Positions 1-8,801 are shown, numbered from the stretch's first letter. The stretch: DNA of 64,000 nt from Spirosoma montaniterrae (GCF_001988955.1 NZ_CP014263.1:2480001-2544000); one strand, 5' to 3'. Made by a program: numbers and translations. Notes: generated from the letters alone by a model not told the origin.

Positions 1-813
1 GAGGTGGTTGTCGGCACCGTAAACGGCGATGTGTTCTTTCACTACCGGCGCAAATGACTGACAGATAGCGTCGTACACGTCTTTGCTGCCTGCCGTGCGG
101 AGGGCCGTATTCGAGAAGTTGGCGTGCATGCCCGAACCGTTCCAGTCGGCATCGACGCCGAGCGGCTTGCAGTGCCAGTTGATGGCAACGTCGTAGCTTT
201 CGCCGATGCGCTCCAGCAGGTAGCGGGCCACCCAAATCTGATCGCCGGCTTCCTGAGCACCTTTGGCAAAAATCTGGAATTCCCATTGGCCGGGAGCTAC
301 TTCGGCATTGATACCTTCTACGTTCAGACCGGCATCGAGACACACGTCGAGGTGTTCTTCGATGATGTTACGGCCAAACGCATTTTTCGCCCCTACCGAG
401 CAGTAGTAAGGTCCTTGCGGAGCCGGTTCGCCTTCGGCAGGGAAGCCCAGCGGCTTGTTGGTTTCGGGGTCCCAGAGGAAGTATTCCTGCTCAAAACCGA
501 ACCAGAAGTCATTATCGTCATCGTCGATGGTAGCGCGGCCATTGGTCTCGTGGGGTGTTCCGTCGGCGTTCAACACTTCGCACATAACTAAGTAGCCATT
601 TTTACGCTGCGGATCAGGGCAGATAAAAACCGGCTTCAACAGACAGTCTGACGAGCCGCCCGGTGCCTGCTCGGTCGATGAGCCATCAAACGACCACATC
701 GGGCAATCTTCGAGTTTGCCAGAGAAATCGCCTTCAATCTTAGTTTTGGAACGCAGACTTTGGGTGGGCTTGTAGCCATCGAGCCAAATGTACTCTAACT
801 TCGACTTTGCCAT
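1..813 (-). CDS. glnA: Glutamine synthetase, GSII type (3' end outside window)
   Basis: ATP-dependent cytosolic ligase making glutamine from glutamate and ammonia. Translation from ATG at 813 begins MAKSKLEYIWLDGYKPTQS and stays open for 271 codons to the window edge, so the C-terminus is missing. Seen motifs include the N-terminal beta-grasp region (WSFDGSSTEQAPG), an acidic metal-binding FGFEQEYFLWD, and NWHCKPLGVDADWNGSG for ATP/glutamate binding. The short N-terminal half and these motifs match the compact GSII family (about 340 residues), which occurs in several Bacteroidota, rather than the 450-residue GSI. It is expressed leftwards from its own promoter near 862-869. Confident family assignment. 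Confidence 0.93.
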   Translation of the reverse strand, partial: MAKSKLEYIWLDGYKPTQSLRSKTKIEGDFSGKLEDCPMWSFDGSSTEQAPGGSSDCLLKPVFICPDPQRKNGYLVMCEVLNADGTPHETNGRATIDDDDNDFWFGFEQEYFLWDPETNKPLGFPAEGEPAPQGPYYCSVGAKNAFGRNIIEEHLDVCLDAGLNVEGINAEVAPGQWEFQIFAKGAQEAGDQIWVARYLLERIGESYDVAINWHCKPLGVDADWNGSGMHANFSNTALRTAGSKDVYDAICQSFAPVVKEHIAVYGADNHL

Positions 814-861
814 AATTACTGGTGGATTGAATTGGAATTGGGTTTTGTTCAATATGATTGA

Positions 862-869
862 CAAATATA
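862..869 (-). promoter_or_regulatory. glnA promoter -7 element
   Basis: On the minus strand this reads TATATTTG, an exact match to the Bacteroidota -7 consensus TAnnTTTG. It lies about 48 bp upstream of the glnA ATG, giving a short leader. No convincing -33 TTG is seen at the usual spacing, so the call rests on the -7 box and the AT-rich surroundings. Confidence 0.5.
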
Positions 870-1177
870 TAGAGTGTTTGGCATAACATTAAAAGGTGTT
901 TTAGGGTTTTAACCATATTTTTAATGGTTTTTACGGAAATGTTATAATAAAAATTTGCTTAGTGCATAATTCCACAATATTACCAGTATGTTATCCGCTA
1001 ATTAATTTATTCGACTGATTCGCCAGTCAAATACCTATCTTATGGCCACATTGGTTTAAAACAAAACAGAAATCGCGCCAATCAATACATTAATTGACGA
1101 AAACAATTGTTTCATGCGAATCAGGTCTGCGTGCCGAGTCGGGCAAGTGTAGCGGAACCCGTAGCCCCGTTTTTTTG
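870..1177. other. AT-rich divergent intergenic region, no gene seen
   Basis: Gap between the divergent glnA and mtaB genes. It is visibly AT-rich compared with the flanking coding DNA and contains no open frame with coding character; a minus-strand frame crossing 1090-1608 is a shadow of mtaB. It presumably carries upstream regulatory DNA for both genes, but no clear operator palindrome was found. Confidence 0.5.
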
Positions 1178-1185
1178 TACTTTTG
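1178..1185 (+). promoter_or_regulatory. mtaB promoter -7 element
   Basis: TACTTTTG matches the Bacteroidota -7 consensus TAnnTTTG and lies 18 bp before the GTG at 1204. It overlaps an in-frame TTG at 1183, so translation cannot sensibly start at that TTG; this is the reason for choosing the GTG start. Confidence 0.55.
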
Positions 1186-1203
1186 CAGGATATTTGCCTG
1201 ATC

Positions 1204-2565
1204 GTGAAAAAAGTAGCTTTCTATACACTCGGCTGTAAACTGAACTTTTCCGAAACGTCGACCCTTGCCCGCCTGATGGAGCAGCAGGGCTACGAGCGCG
1301 TGGAGTTCAACCAGCAGCCCGATATTTTTATCATCAACACCTGCTCTGTGACCGACAACGCCGACAAAAAATGCCGGAAAATTGTTCGGGAAGCGCAGAA
1401 GATTAATCCCGATGGCTACGTAGCCATTCTGGGTTGTTATGCCCAACTGAAGCCGCAGGAAATTGCGGAGATTCCGGGCGTTGATGCGGTGTTGGGAGCC
1501 GCCGAAAAATTCCGGCTGCACGAGTTGATGCCAACGTTCGAGAAAGTGCCGACCGGCCAGCCCGCGCAGGTGTTCAACTCGCCCATCGAACACGCCATTG
1601 ATTATCACGCCAGCTACTCGCTTAACGACCGCACCCGCACGTTCCTGAAAGTGCAGGACGGCTGCGATTACCCCTGTGCCTATTGTACAATTCCGCTGGC
1701 TCGGGGCAAAAGCCGTTCCGATACGGTTGCCAACGTCGTGGCAGCCGCCCGCGAAATTGCAGCTCGTGGGCGGTCCGCCGGTGCGGTAAAGGAAATTGTA
1801 CTCACGGGCGTTAACATTGGCGATTTTGGCCTGATTAATGGCGAAAGACAGGAAACGTTTTTTGACCTGATTCGGGCTTTAGACGACGTACAGGGCATTG
1901 AACGGTTCCGCATTTCGAGCATTGAGCCAAATTTGCTCACCGACGAAATCATTGCCTTTGTGGCGCAATCGAAGCGATTTGTGCCGCATTTTCATGTGCC
2001 GCTACAATCAGGTAGCAATAAAGTGCTGAGCCTGATGCGCCGACGCTACAAACGCGAACTCTACGCCGAGCGCGTTGCCAAAATCAAGGAACTGATGCCT
2101 CATGCCTGCATTGGCGTTGATGTGATTGTGGGCCACCCCGGCGAAACAAACGAGCTTTTCTTAGAAACATACCAGTTCCTGAACGAACTACCCGTATCGT
2201 ATCTGCACGTGTTTACCTACTCCGAACGTGCCAACACAACCGCCCTGACTATCAAGCCCGTTGTACCCGGCAACGTCCGTGCGGACCGCAGTAAAATGCT
2301 GCACATCTTATCGGACAAAAAACGCCGGGCCTTCTACGAATCGCAGGTAGGCCGCGACGCCGTTGTGCTGTTTGAAGAGGATATTCAGGACGGCGAGCGT
2401 CGCACCGGATTGATGCAGGGTTTCACCGAAAACTACGTTCGTGTGGTTGCCAAATACGACCCGTTGCTTATTAATGAAACCCTACCCGTGCATCTGTCGG
2501 CAGTAAACGCCGATGGGCTAATGGAAGTGGAAGAACTGCACCCCACCCCAACCCCTCCCCGTTAG
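1204..2565 (+). CDS. mtaB: tRNA (N6-L-threonylcarbamoyladenosine(37)) methylthiotransferase MtaB
   Basis: Radical-SAM methylthiotransferase that adds a methylthio group to t6A37 of ANN-decoding tRNAs. The N-terminal UPF0004 domain starts KKVAFYTLGCKLNF with its cluster-binding cysteines; the radical-SAM CxxxCxxC is visible as DGCDYPCAYC near residues 151-160; a TRAM-like C-terminal tail follows. The GCKLNFSET signature fits the MtaB/YqeV branch better than MiaB. Start taken as GTG 1204 because the upstream in-frame TTG lies inside the promoter box; about 453 residues. The final codons (HPTPTPPR and the stop) are supplied by the GC-rich inverted repeat that begins at 2541, so the native C-terminus was altered or extended by the repeat. 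Confidence 0.88.
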   Translation: MKKVAFYTLGCKLNFSETSTLARLMEQQGYERVEFNQQPDIFIINTCSVTDNADKKCRKIVREAQKINPDGYVAILGCYAQLKPQEIAEIPGVDAVLGAAEKFRLHELMPTFEKVPTGQPAQVFNSPIEHAIDYHASYSLNDRTRTFLKVQDGCDYPCAYCTIPLARGKSRSDTVANVVAAAREIAARGRSAGAVKEIVLTGVNIGDFGLINGERQETFFDLIRALDDVQGIERFRISSIEPNLLTDEIIAFVAQSKRFVPHFHVPLQSGSNKVLSLMRRRYKRELYAERVAKIKELMPHACIGVDVIVGHPGETNELFLETYQFLNELPVSYLHVFTYSERANTTALTIKPVVPGNVRADRSKMLHILSDKKRRAFYESQVGRDAVVLFEEDIQDGERRTGLMQGFTENYVRVVAKYDPLLINETLPVHLSAVNADGLMEVEELHPTPTPPR

Positions 2566-2732
2566 GGAGGGGCTTATCCACTGCTGTTCGGGACTTGAGT
2601 CCCGAACCGTTTGATTGCGGACATTCGTCCGCCCACGAACGGGTGAATACCCGTTGTTAACAGGTTCAGGATACACATCCTGAACAGCCTCTCAAGTAAG
2701 CCCCTCCCTAACGGGGAGGGGTTGGGGTGGGG
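2541..2732. repeat. Compound inverted repeat: 36-bp perfect arms enclosing four small hairpins
   Basis: Left arm 2541-2576 and right arm 2697-2732 are exact reverse complements over 36 bp, built from CCCCACCCCAACCCC and the self-complementary core CCCCTCCCCGTTAGGGAGGGG split by GTTA. The 120-bp centre holds four further hairpins: 2586-2607 (10-bp stem), 2617-2632 (6-bp), 2638-2655 (7-bp) and 2664-2685 (9-bp), loops 2-4 nt. It sits between convergent mtaB and the VWA gene and overlaps the mtaB stop. The same arm sequence recurs at 61806-61897 with a different centre, so this is a dispersed element. It may also act as a bidirectional terminator (inference). Confidence 0.9.
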
Positions 2733-2735
2733 TTT

Positions 2736-4925
2736 TCAATACCCGCCAAAGTACTTCCTTGCCCCCCATTCGATGGCGGCTAAGGCCAGCACGGCGAAGA
2801 AAAGCCACCGCCAGTTAATAAGTTCATTCATTTCTTCGGTACTCGTCAGGCGGGCGGGGCGGGGCTTCTCGGTCAGGTTTTTGACTAACGCATCAACCGC
2901 GTTGGCTTTATAAAACTGCCCGCCCGTTTGCCCGGAAAGTTGCCGTAAAAGCCCGTGGTCGGCAGTGGTGTTCAGGGCTTCGAGTTGCAGGTCACGCACT
3001 ACAAACTGCCCCGACGATTGCTCGGCGCGGTTGTTGACGGTCACAGCCGCCCGAAATCGGTACGCGCCCTGCGGCAGTCGGCTGATTTCGAACCGGCTGT
3101 TGGCTTCGGTGGGCGTGTAGGTAAATGTCCGCACGATGCCCTTCTCATCGGTCAGGTCGAGTCGCACGAGTTTGTCGTACAGCCGTTCGTAGATGTCGTT
3201 GTAGAGTTCGGTCTCGAAAATGACTTTCTCACCCGCAACGAACTCATTCCGAATTGGATACACGCGCAGTTTGCGCCGATCTTCTTTGACCGAAATCAGT
3301 TGCACGACTTTCTGAAATAGCTCATCGACCACGTCCTGTTTGTCGGTCAGGGCGTATTCTTCGAGCCGCCACTGCCAAAGTCCCTCACCTGCCAGCACGG
3401 CGGTTTTGCGGGGGCCAGTTACGTTCAAGGCCAGCAGCGGTTTGGTAGTGCGAACACTGCCCACCTGCTGCCACAGCACGACATCGCTGCCGGGCTGTAG
3501 GCGAAAATCGCCGTAGGGAGCCAGCAGGGGTGGTAGTTTGGTGAGGATTTCGAGCCGGGCGGGATCGAGGTTGAGTTGCTTAAATTCGGGGTTGAACACG
3601 CCCGTTACCCTGTCTCCCTGATTGGTCTGCTGAGCAATCTGCACCACCGGGTTCGAGGTGTTGAACGCTCCTATTGCCGACTGATTGCCCAGCACAAACA
3701 GCACGGGTGTATTTTTAGCCAGATACTTCTGCATCTGAGCAATGCCCACGCCCCCGTTATCGGGAATCTGGTGCAGAATAATCAGGTCGTAAGCTTTGTC
3801 GGCAGGAACGGCATCGGGCGGAGTGCCGGTCAACATACGAATATCGACTTCGTAGTTCTGATTCTTCTCTAAGATAGACCGGATGGCCTTCAGGTCGGGA
3901 TGTGGGGCGAGGGCAAGCAGTAATACTTTTTCTTTCCCGTCGATTACGTCGATATACACGTCCTGCCGGTTGTTGCGGGTGCTGAACTCGCCCGGCTGCG
4001 GTAGCACTTCTACCTCGTAATGCTGAACGCCTTTTTGCGTAGCCGTTGTCTGAAACGTAGTCTGAGCAAAGCGGGATGCCGGACCAGCATCGGCTTTCGT
4101 AAAGTTCACCAACTGCCGACCCAGTTCGCGCCCGCCCTGCCGTAGCACAACGGTTGCGCTGCGTCCCTGAAACCCGTTACTCACGATTTCGGCCTGTACC
4201 GGAAACTGATTGCCGAGGTAAGCGATGCGGTTGGCAACCACGCCTTTCAGCAAAATATCGCGCTTCGGAATGGTGTCGCCCAGCCCGATGGTATGCACGG
4301 CAAACGGGTACTGACCAAACGTAGGCGATAAACCCTGATTGAAAATACCATCTGATACCAGCACCACGTCGGTCAGGTTACGGCCTTCGTAGTCGGCCCG
4401 CACAGCCGCCAGCAGCCCCGACAGGTCGGTGGTACGGCGGGTAAACGGAATCTGCGTGAGGTCGGCTCCGGCGTCGAGTGCTGCCGTATCGCCCAGCGTT
4501 CGTACCGATACGTCGAGACCTTTTTCGGCCAGCCGGTCGCGCAGTTGTTGCAGCCCCGCCAGCGATTGATTGAGGGCCGGGCGTCCGGCTGCCGCCACCG
4601 ATTCGGAGTTATCGACGGCCAGCACGACCTTCGGCTTTTCGGTGAGCGTTCGGGTACTGCGAATGAGCGGATTGAGTAGCAGAAAGCACAGCAGAGTAAC
4701 CACCACAAACCGCACAGCCGCCAGCATATAGGCCGTTCGTTTATCGAATCCGCCCACCGTTGTTCCACTGCCCGAACCCGATTGGCCCGACCGAACAAAG
4801 CGCGGCAACGCCACTCCAGGCCGGGCCAATCCAGGCCGGGGCTGATACAGCGCAAACGCATAAGCGGCACCAACCAGTAAACAAACCAAAATCCACCAGG
4901 GCGAGGATTGAAAAACGAAATTCAT
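2736..4925 (-). CDS. Membrane-anchored VWA-domain protein
   Basis: 729-residue inner-membrane protein of unknown cellular role. Two N-terminal membrane segments (about residues 10-27 and 65-90), then a von Willebrand A-like domain starting VVLAVDNSESV, whose DxSxS is the metal-ion-dependent adhesion site, and LVSDGIFNQG further on; a long periplasmic region of beta-rich sequence; and a C-terminal membrane helix around WRWLFFAVLALAAIEWGARKYFGGY end. The plan (helix pair, large soluble region, terminal helix) resembles Bat/aerotolerance-type proteins, such as those encoded at 46425-51399 in this window. Monocistronic by position. The VWA assignment is supported by motif only. Confidence 0.75.
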   Translation of the reverse strand: MNFVFQSSPWWILVCLLVGAAYAFALYQPRPGLARPGVALPRFVRSGQSGSGSGTTVGGFDKRTAYMLAAVRFVVVTLLCFLLLNPLIRSTRTLTEKPKVVLAVDNSESVAAAGRPALNQSLAGLQQLRDRLAEKGLDVSVRTLGDTAALDAGADLTQIPFTRRTTDLSGLLAAVRADYEGRNLTDVVLVSDGIFNQGLSPTFGQYPFAVHTIGLGDTIPKRDILLKGVVANRIAYLGNQFPVQAEIVSNGFQGRSATVVLRQGGRELGRQLVNFTKADAGPASRFAQTTFQTTATQKGVQHYEVEVLPQPGEFSTRNNRQDVYIDVIDGKEKVLLLALAPHPDLKAIRSILEKNQNYEVDIRMLTGTPPDAVPADKAYDLIILHQIPDNGGVGIAQMQKYLAKNTPVLFVLGNQSAIGAFNTSNPVVQIAQQTNQGDRVTGVFNPEFKQLNLDPARLEILTKLPPLLAPYGDFRLQPGSDVVLWQQVGSVRTTKPLLALNVTGPRKTAVLAGEGLWQWRLEEYALTDKQDVVDELFQKVVQLISVKEDRRKLRVYPIRNEFVAGEKVIFETELYNDIYERLYDKLVRLDLTDEKGIVRTFTYTPTEANSRFEISRLPQGAYRFRAAVTVNNRAEQSSGQFVVRDLQLEALNTTADHGLLRQLSGQTGGQFYKANAVDALVKNLTEKPRPARLTSTEEMNELINWRWLFFAVLALAAIEWGARKYFGGY

Positions 4926-4943
4926 AATTTAGTGATGAACGAT

Positions 4944-5012
4944 GAGTGATGAACGATGAGTGATGAGCAGTGCTGTATGCGCCAGCTACTCATCACTCAT
5001 CGTTCATCACTC
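4944..5012. repeat. GATGAGTGATGA-family inverted repeat
   Basis: Arms 4944-4967 and 4989-5012 are perfectly complementary over 24 bp and are made of the repeated words GATGAGTGAT and GAACGATGAG. The left arm continues as extra word copies from 4931. The element fills the gap between the VWA gene start and the fabG stop. A second member of the family, sharing the word order but with a different loop, lies at 53511-53598. Confidence 0.88.
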
Positions 5013-5016
5013 ATCA

Positions 5017-5763
5017 CTATGTGAGCATTCCGCCATCGACCTGCAACACTTGGCCGGTGATGTAGCGGGAGAGATCGGAAGCTAAGAAAACGGCGCAGTC
5101 GGCAACTTCGTCGGGTTGGCCCCCGCGTTTCATCGGAATCTGTTGCTTCCATTCGTCAATGGCTTTTTCATTGATTTCGCCGGTCATTTCGGTTTCGATA
5201 AAGCCCGGTGCAATGGCATTGGAGCGGATGTTTCGCGAGCCAAGTTCCAGTGCCACCGACTTGGTGAAACCGATAATACCCGCTTTAGAAGCCGCGTAAT
5301 TGGCCTGCCCCGCGTTGCCGCGAATACCAACCACCGACGTCAGGTTGATAATCGACCCGGCTTTGGCTTTCATCATCGGTTTGATGGCCGCCTTAGTCAG
5401 GTTGAAGACCGACTTTAAGTTAACGTTGATAACGGCGTCCCATTGTTCTTCCGTCATTCGCATCAGCAGACCATCTTTGGTAATACCGGCGTTATTGATA
5501 AGCACGTCGAGTTTGCCGAAGTCGGCTACGACCTGCGTAATAAGGTCTTCGGCGGCTTTATGGTCGGAGGCATCGGAGCGGTAGCCTTTTGCCTGACCAC
5601 CAAACGACCGGAGTTCTTCTTCGAGTGCCTGCCCTTTTTCAACGCTCGACAAGTAGGTAAACGCTACAGTGGACCCTTCCTGCGCGAATTTCTGCGCCAT
5701 TGCCCGGCCAATCCCGCGCGACGCCCCCGTAATCAGGGCAACTTTTCCTTTCAGTAAATCCAT
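5017..5763 (-). CDS. fabG: 3-oxoacyl-[acyl-carrier-protein] reductase
   Basis: NADPH-dependent short-chain dehydrogenase reducing beta-ketoacyl-ACP in type II fatty acid synthesis. 248 residues, the usual length. Seen: Rossmann TGASRGIG near residues 14-21, NNAG around 90, catalytic Ser in INLTSVVG, and the YAASKAG Tyr/Lys pair, ending in GQVLQVDGGMLT. ATG start at 5763 places the N-terminus correctly. A GTGAAAA-family hairpin begins 10 bp upstream of the start, so it lies in the leader or promoter region. Confidence 0.95.
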   Translation of the reverse strand: MDLLKGKVALITGASRGIGRAMAQKFAQEGSTVAFTYLSSVEKGQALEEELRSFGGQAKGYRSDASDHKAAEDLITQVVADFGKLDVLINNAGITKDGLLMRMTEEQWDAVINVNLKSVFNLTKAAIKPMMKAKAGSIINLTSVVGIRGNAGQANYAASKAGIIGFTKSVALELGSRNIRSNAIAPGFIETEMTGEINEKAIDEWKQQIPMKRGGQPDEVADCAVFLASDLSRYITGQVLQVDGGMLT

Positions 5764-5772
5764 TTTTTGGTT

Positions 5773-5863
5773 AGTGAAAAATGCTAAGTGAAAAATGAAA
5801 AGTGGTTTGCTGTGAATGATACCGAGCGGTCATTTTTCACTATTCACTTTTCATTTTTCACTT
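5773..5863. repeat. GTGAAAA-family inverted repeat upstream of fabG
   Basis: Arms 5786-5804 and 5845-5863 pair perfectly over 19 bp (AAGTGAAAAATGAAAAGTG), with further imperfect pairing outside. It lies in the divergent gap between fabG and the phospholipase-like gene. It is the same family as 33908-33976, which likewise lies directly upstream of a start codon (cinA). The loop differs between the two copies. Confidence 0.85.
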
Positions 5864-6031
5864 TTTTTGCGGTCAAAAATAGCGGTTTGGGGGCAAACGC
5901 CAACATTAGCGGGGGCGGTTCAGCACGTAACGCAGGGTAAAAATTCCCTGATCCTGTTTTTCTACAGACAGACAATAACCCAGTTGTACTGCGTAACTTT
6001 CTGCCACTTTACGACTATGCTATTTCACGCT

Positions 6032-6784
6032 ATGAATCGCTTATTTCTATTCATCACCAGTTTGGCTCTGACAACCAGCCTGTTTGCGCAGAAAATACAC
6101 GCCCATAACGACTACGCACAACCGCAGCCATTTCTAAACGCCTACGAGCAACGCGCCGATTATATCGAAGCCGACGTGTGGTTACAGGATGGCAAACTCG
6201 TGGTCTCGCACGATAAGCCGCAAGCCAACGCCCCCACGCTCGACTCACTCTACCTGCGCCCGATTGCCCAACGGTTCAAACAATACAACGACAAAGTCAG
6301 CCCCGACCGGACGTATACCTTCGCGCTCATGATCGACGTGAAAGACAACCCCGCCGACGTACTGCCCAAACTAATTACGGCTTTGCAGGAGAATATCGGC
6401 TGTTTCAACCGGTCGGCCAACCCGAAGGCTATCCAGGTGATTGTTAGCGGCAACCGCCCTAAAGTGGAGACCTACTTAGATTACCCGCTATTGCTGCAAT
6501 TCGACGGGCGGCCCAACGAAATTTATGATAAAGAAACGCTCCAACGGGTGGCTCTCATCAGCGATAATTTCCGGGGCTACAGCCGCTGGGACGGCACCGG
6601 CGACCTGCCCGACCTCGACCGCGAAAAGCTCAAACGCGTAATCAAACGCGCCCACAACGACGATAAGCCCATCCGGTTCTGGGCCATTCCCGACACGCCC
6701 AACGCCTGGAAACAGTTCAAAAAATTAGGCGTCGATATCATCAATACCGACAAAGTAGCCGAAGCCGTGCAGGCTATGCGTTGA
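6032..6784 (+). CDS. Secreted PI-PLC/glycerophosphodiesterase-like protein
   Basis: 250-residue exported protein with a signal peptide (MNRLFLFITSLALTTSLFAQ). The mature start KIHAHNDY, then EADVWLQDGKLVVSHD, is the usual pattern of TIM-barrel GDPD/phosphatidylinositol phospholipase C-type enzymes: His, Asn, Glu and Asp metal or catalytic positions followed by SHD. The C-terminal DIINTDKV also fits. A phosphodiesterase role is inferred from these motifs; the substrate is unknown. ATG at 6032 is preferred over upstream in-frame starts at 5816 and 6017 because it begins a clean signal peptide and the 5816 frame is translated from a repeat. Confidence 0.7.
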   Translation: MNRLFLFITSLALTTSLFAQKIHAHNDYAQPQPFLNAYEQRADYIEADVWLQDGKLVVSHDKPQANAPTLDSLYLRPIAQRFKQYNDKVSPDRTYTFALMIDVKDNPADVLPKLITALQENIGCFNRSANPKAIQVIVSGNRPKVETYLDYPLLLQFDGRPNEIYDKETLQRVALISDNFRGYSRWDGTGDLPDLDREKLKRVIKRAHNDDKPIRFWAIPDTPNAWKQFKKLGVDIINTDKVAEAVQAMR

Positions 6785-6786
6785 TG

Positions 6787-7617
6787 TTACACCCTCGGCC
6801 ACCACATTCCCATTGTCGCACCCATTACGCCGATAGCCGTAACGACGGTGCAAAGCGCAATCACGATTGTTGTAGCCAACGTAAGCATCCGGCTTTGCCT
6901 GCGCTGGGCGTAGAAGTATAACTCCAGCACCAGCAGCGAGAGCGGCATAAGGTACGTAACGAGCGACAGCACCGTTAGAAACGGCCCCGTGAACGTTTTG
7001 TAATCGAACCCTACCGGACCACGGTTTATCAATAGCCAGGCCATCAGCCCGACGCGGAAAAACCACACGCCATTCACAACCATAAACAGCCGCAAAGTCC
7101 AGAGCCGGTGCCGGTCAAACTGACGGGCTTTGGCATACCGGACCGAGAGCAGCGCAAATGAAATGATGTAGAGAGCCTGTATGCTGTTGCTCACGTGCAT
7201 GAATGTATCGCCTACCGTGCCCCGCGTCCAGATAAGCACAACCCCGGCTGTACTCACAACGATAGCGGTTAGTACGTAGAGTTTTCCAAGCCGGCGGTGA
7301 AACGTGCGGAAGCGGTCGCGCACGACGGGCATCAATTGCAACGGCCCGCCGATGACCAGAATAGCCGCCAGCAGTATATGTATTCCGATGAGCAGATTAC
7401 CAGACCAGTCGCCTGCTACGTAGCCACGCGGCAATACCTTGTTCCACCGCTCGAAGTCGCCCGCGAGGGTGCTACGTCCGTAGAAGAAGAGAATATACGC
7501 GCCGAATAGCCATTGACCGACGGTGGCGACCACAAACCATGTAGTAGCGGCAATAGTCAGGGGTTTGCTGGAATGAGGAGCTTTTACAGATTGAGCAGAA
7601 AGGACATCCGTTATCAT
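6787..7617 (-). CDS. DUF2306 family membrane protein
   Basis: 276-residue polytopic membrane protein with about seven hydrophobic segments. Conserved pattern HRRLGKLYVLTAI followed by a histidine-containing helix (FDRHRLWTLRLFMVVNGVWFFRVGL) matches the DUF2306 family, predicted to be haem- or quinone-linked but not characterised. It is convergent with the phospholipase-like gene (2-bp gap) and lies directly downstream of the Crp/Fnr-type regulator on the same strand, suggesting that regulator controls it. Confidence 0.7.
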   Translation of the reverse strand: MITDVLSAQSVKAPHSSKPLTIAATTWFVVATVGQWLFGAYILFFYGRSTLAGDFERWNKVLPRGYVAGDWSGNLLIGIHILLAAILVIGGPLQLMPVVRDRFRTFHRRLGKLYVLTAIVVSTAGVVLIWTRGTVGDTFMHVSNSIQALYIISFALLSVRYAKARQFDRHRLWTLRLFMVVNGVWFFRVGLMAWLLINRGPVGFDYKTFTGPFLTVLSLVTYLMPLSLLVLELYFYAQRRQSRMLTLATTIVIALCTVVTAIGVMGATMGMWWPRV

Positions 7618-7719
7618 AGCCGAAAGGGGTTTTGTTCGGCTCTAAAGTAGCGCACGTCCGTAGCGGGGGGCTTAGACAAATGTCCAATCAGGATGAGCGG
7701 TCATACAACGCGCTGAACG

Positions 7720-8304
7720 TCATGTCGTACTCTCCCGGCGCAATCGGCTCAGATGCCGCTGCGTAATGCCCAGATACGACGCTACATAGCCCAGCGGCAC
7801 GTGCCGGATGATGCCCGGCTTCTCACGCAGGAACCTCCGGTAGCGTTCTTCGGCGGTGAGCGTTGCCATGTCGGTGATGCGTTGTTTATCTTCCTGAAGG
7901 TGACGTTGCAGAATCTGGATGGTATAATCTTTCTGCGTTTGGCTGCGTTCGGCAGTTCGGTCTACGTCGTCGCGGCTGATGCGGAGCAGTTCGCAGTCGG
8001 TGATGCAGTGCAAATTTTCGTTCGATACGCTGCGGTGCATAAAGTGAAAATACGACGTAAAGAAGCGGGGACCGTCGTTGAGGTCGGTGGTAACCTGGTT
8101 CCCGTCAGCGTCGTGGTAGAAGTTGCGCATATAGCCCGACACGATGAAATTGTGATGCTGCGGCACCGCTCCGGCAGCCTCAAGAATCGTATCTTTCGGC
8201 ACAAACACGGGCTGAAACGTTTGCCGAATGCTGGCTTTGTCGGAGTCGGGCAGTGTCAGGATCTGCGCTACATAGTCGAAGAACGTCTGGTAATAGTGTT
8301 CCAT
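7720..8304 (-). CDS. Crp/Fnr-family transcriptional regulator
   Basis: 194-residue regulator with an N-terminal cyclic-nucleotide-binding-like beta-roll (residues about 15-115; FVPKDTILEAAGAVPQHHNFIVSGYMRNFY) and a C-terminal winged helix ending GYVASYLGITQRHLSRLRRE, the recognition helix. No FNR-type cysteine set is present and the cAMP-contact residues are not obvious, as in most Bacteroidota members of this family. 102 bp upstream of the DUF2306 gene on the same strand, so that gene is a likely target. Confidence 0.85.
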   Translation of the reverse strand: MEHYYQTFFDYVAQILTLPDSDKASIRQTFQPVFVPKDTILEAAGAVPQHHNFIVSGYMRNFYHDADGNQVTTDLNDGPRFFTSYFHFMHRSVSNENLHCITDCELLRISRDDVDRTAERSQTQKDYTIQILQRHLQEDKQRITDMATLTAEERYRRFLREKPGIIRHVPLGYVASYLGITQRHLSRLRRESTT

Positions 8305-8364
8305 AGGGCGGGGCGTTACGTTGCCAGGCCACTAAAATACAACGGTTTAGCTCTCACTCAAACC

Positions 8365-8753
8365 ATGACCATAAGCCCCCGAAAACTCTTTCTGATCGAT
8401 GGCATCGGCGCGTTGATGTCGGCTTTCTTAGTGGGGATCGTCCTCGCTACGTTCGAGCCCGTCTTCGGGATGCCGCGAACAGCAACGTATTGGCTGGCCC
8501 TCCTACCCTGTCTGTTTGCCTTCTACTCCTTTACGTGCTCCTGCTGGTCAAACAAAGCTGGAAACCCTATCTGCGCCTGATTGCTATTGCCAACCTGCTT
8601 TACTGCGGACTGACAGCGGGTTTGATGATCTATTTTTACCAACGCTTAACCGTTTGGGGTTTAGCCTATTTCGTTGCCGAGATTATCGTGGTCGCTGGCC
8701 TGGCGTTGGTTGAGCTGAAAACGGCTGTTAACTTACCTCCTCACGGCAAGTAA
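8365..8753 (+). pseudogene. Frameshifted small four-helix membrane protein
   Basis: Reading from ATG 8365 gives MTISPRKLFLIDGIGALMSA and two hydrophobic segments; near 8539 the frame breaks and the natural continuation VKQSWKPYLRLIAIANLLYC lies in another frame to the stop at 8753. The 389-nt span is one base short of a whole number of codons, so restoring one base (probably a T in TGCTCC) gives a continuous protein of about 129 residues with four membrane helices. Function unknown. Either a recent pseudogene or a sequencing error. Confidence 0.65.
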
Positions 8754-8801
8754 ACTCCCCTACTTTGCGTCTTACTACTATCAGCGTTGACTATTACTCT
8801 G

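Noticed and set aside
1183..1203. TTG start for mtaB at 1183
   Set aside because: The codon lies inside the predicted -7 promoter element, so it would not be in the mRNA.
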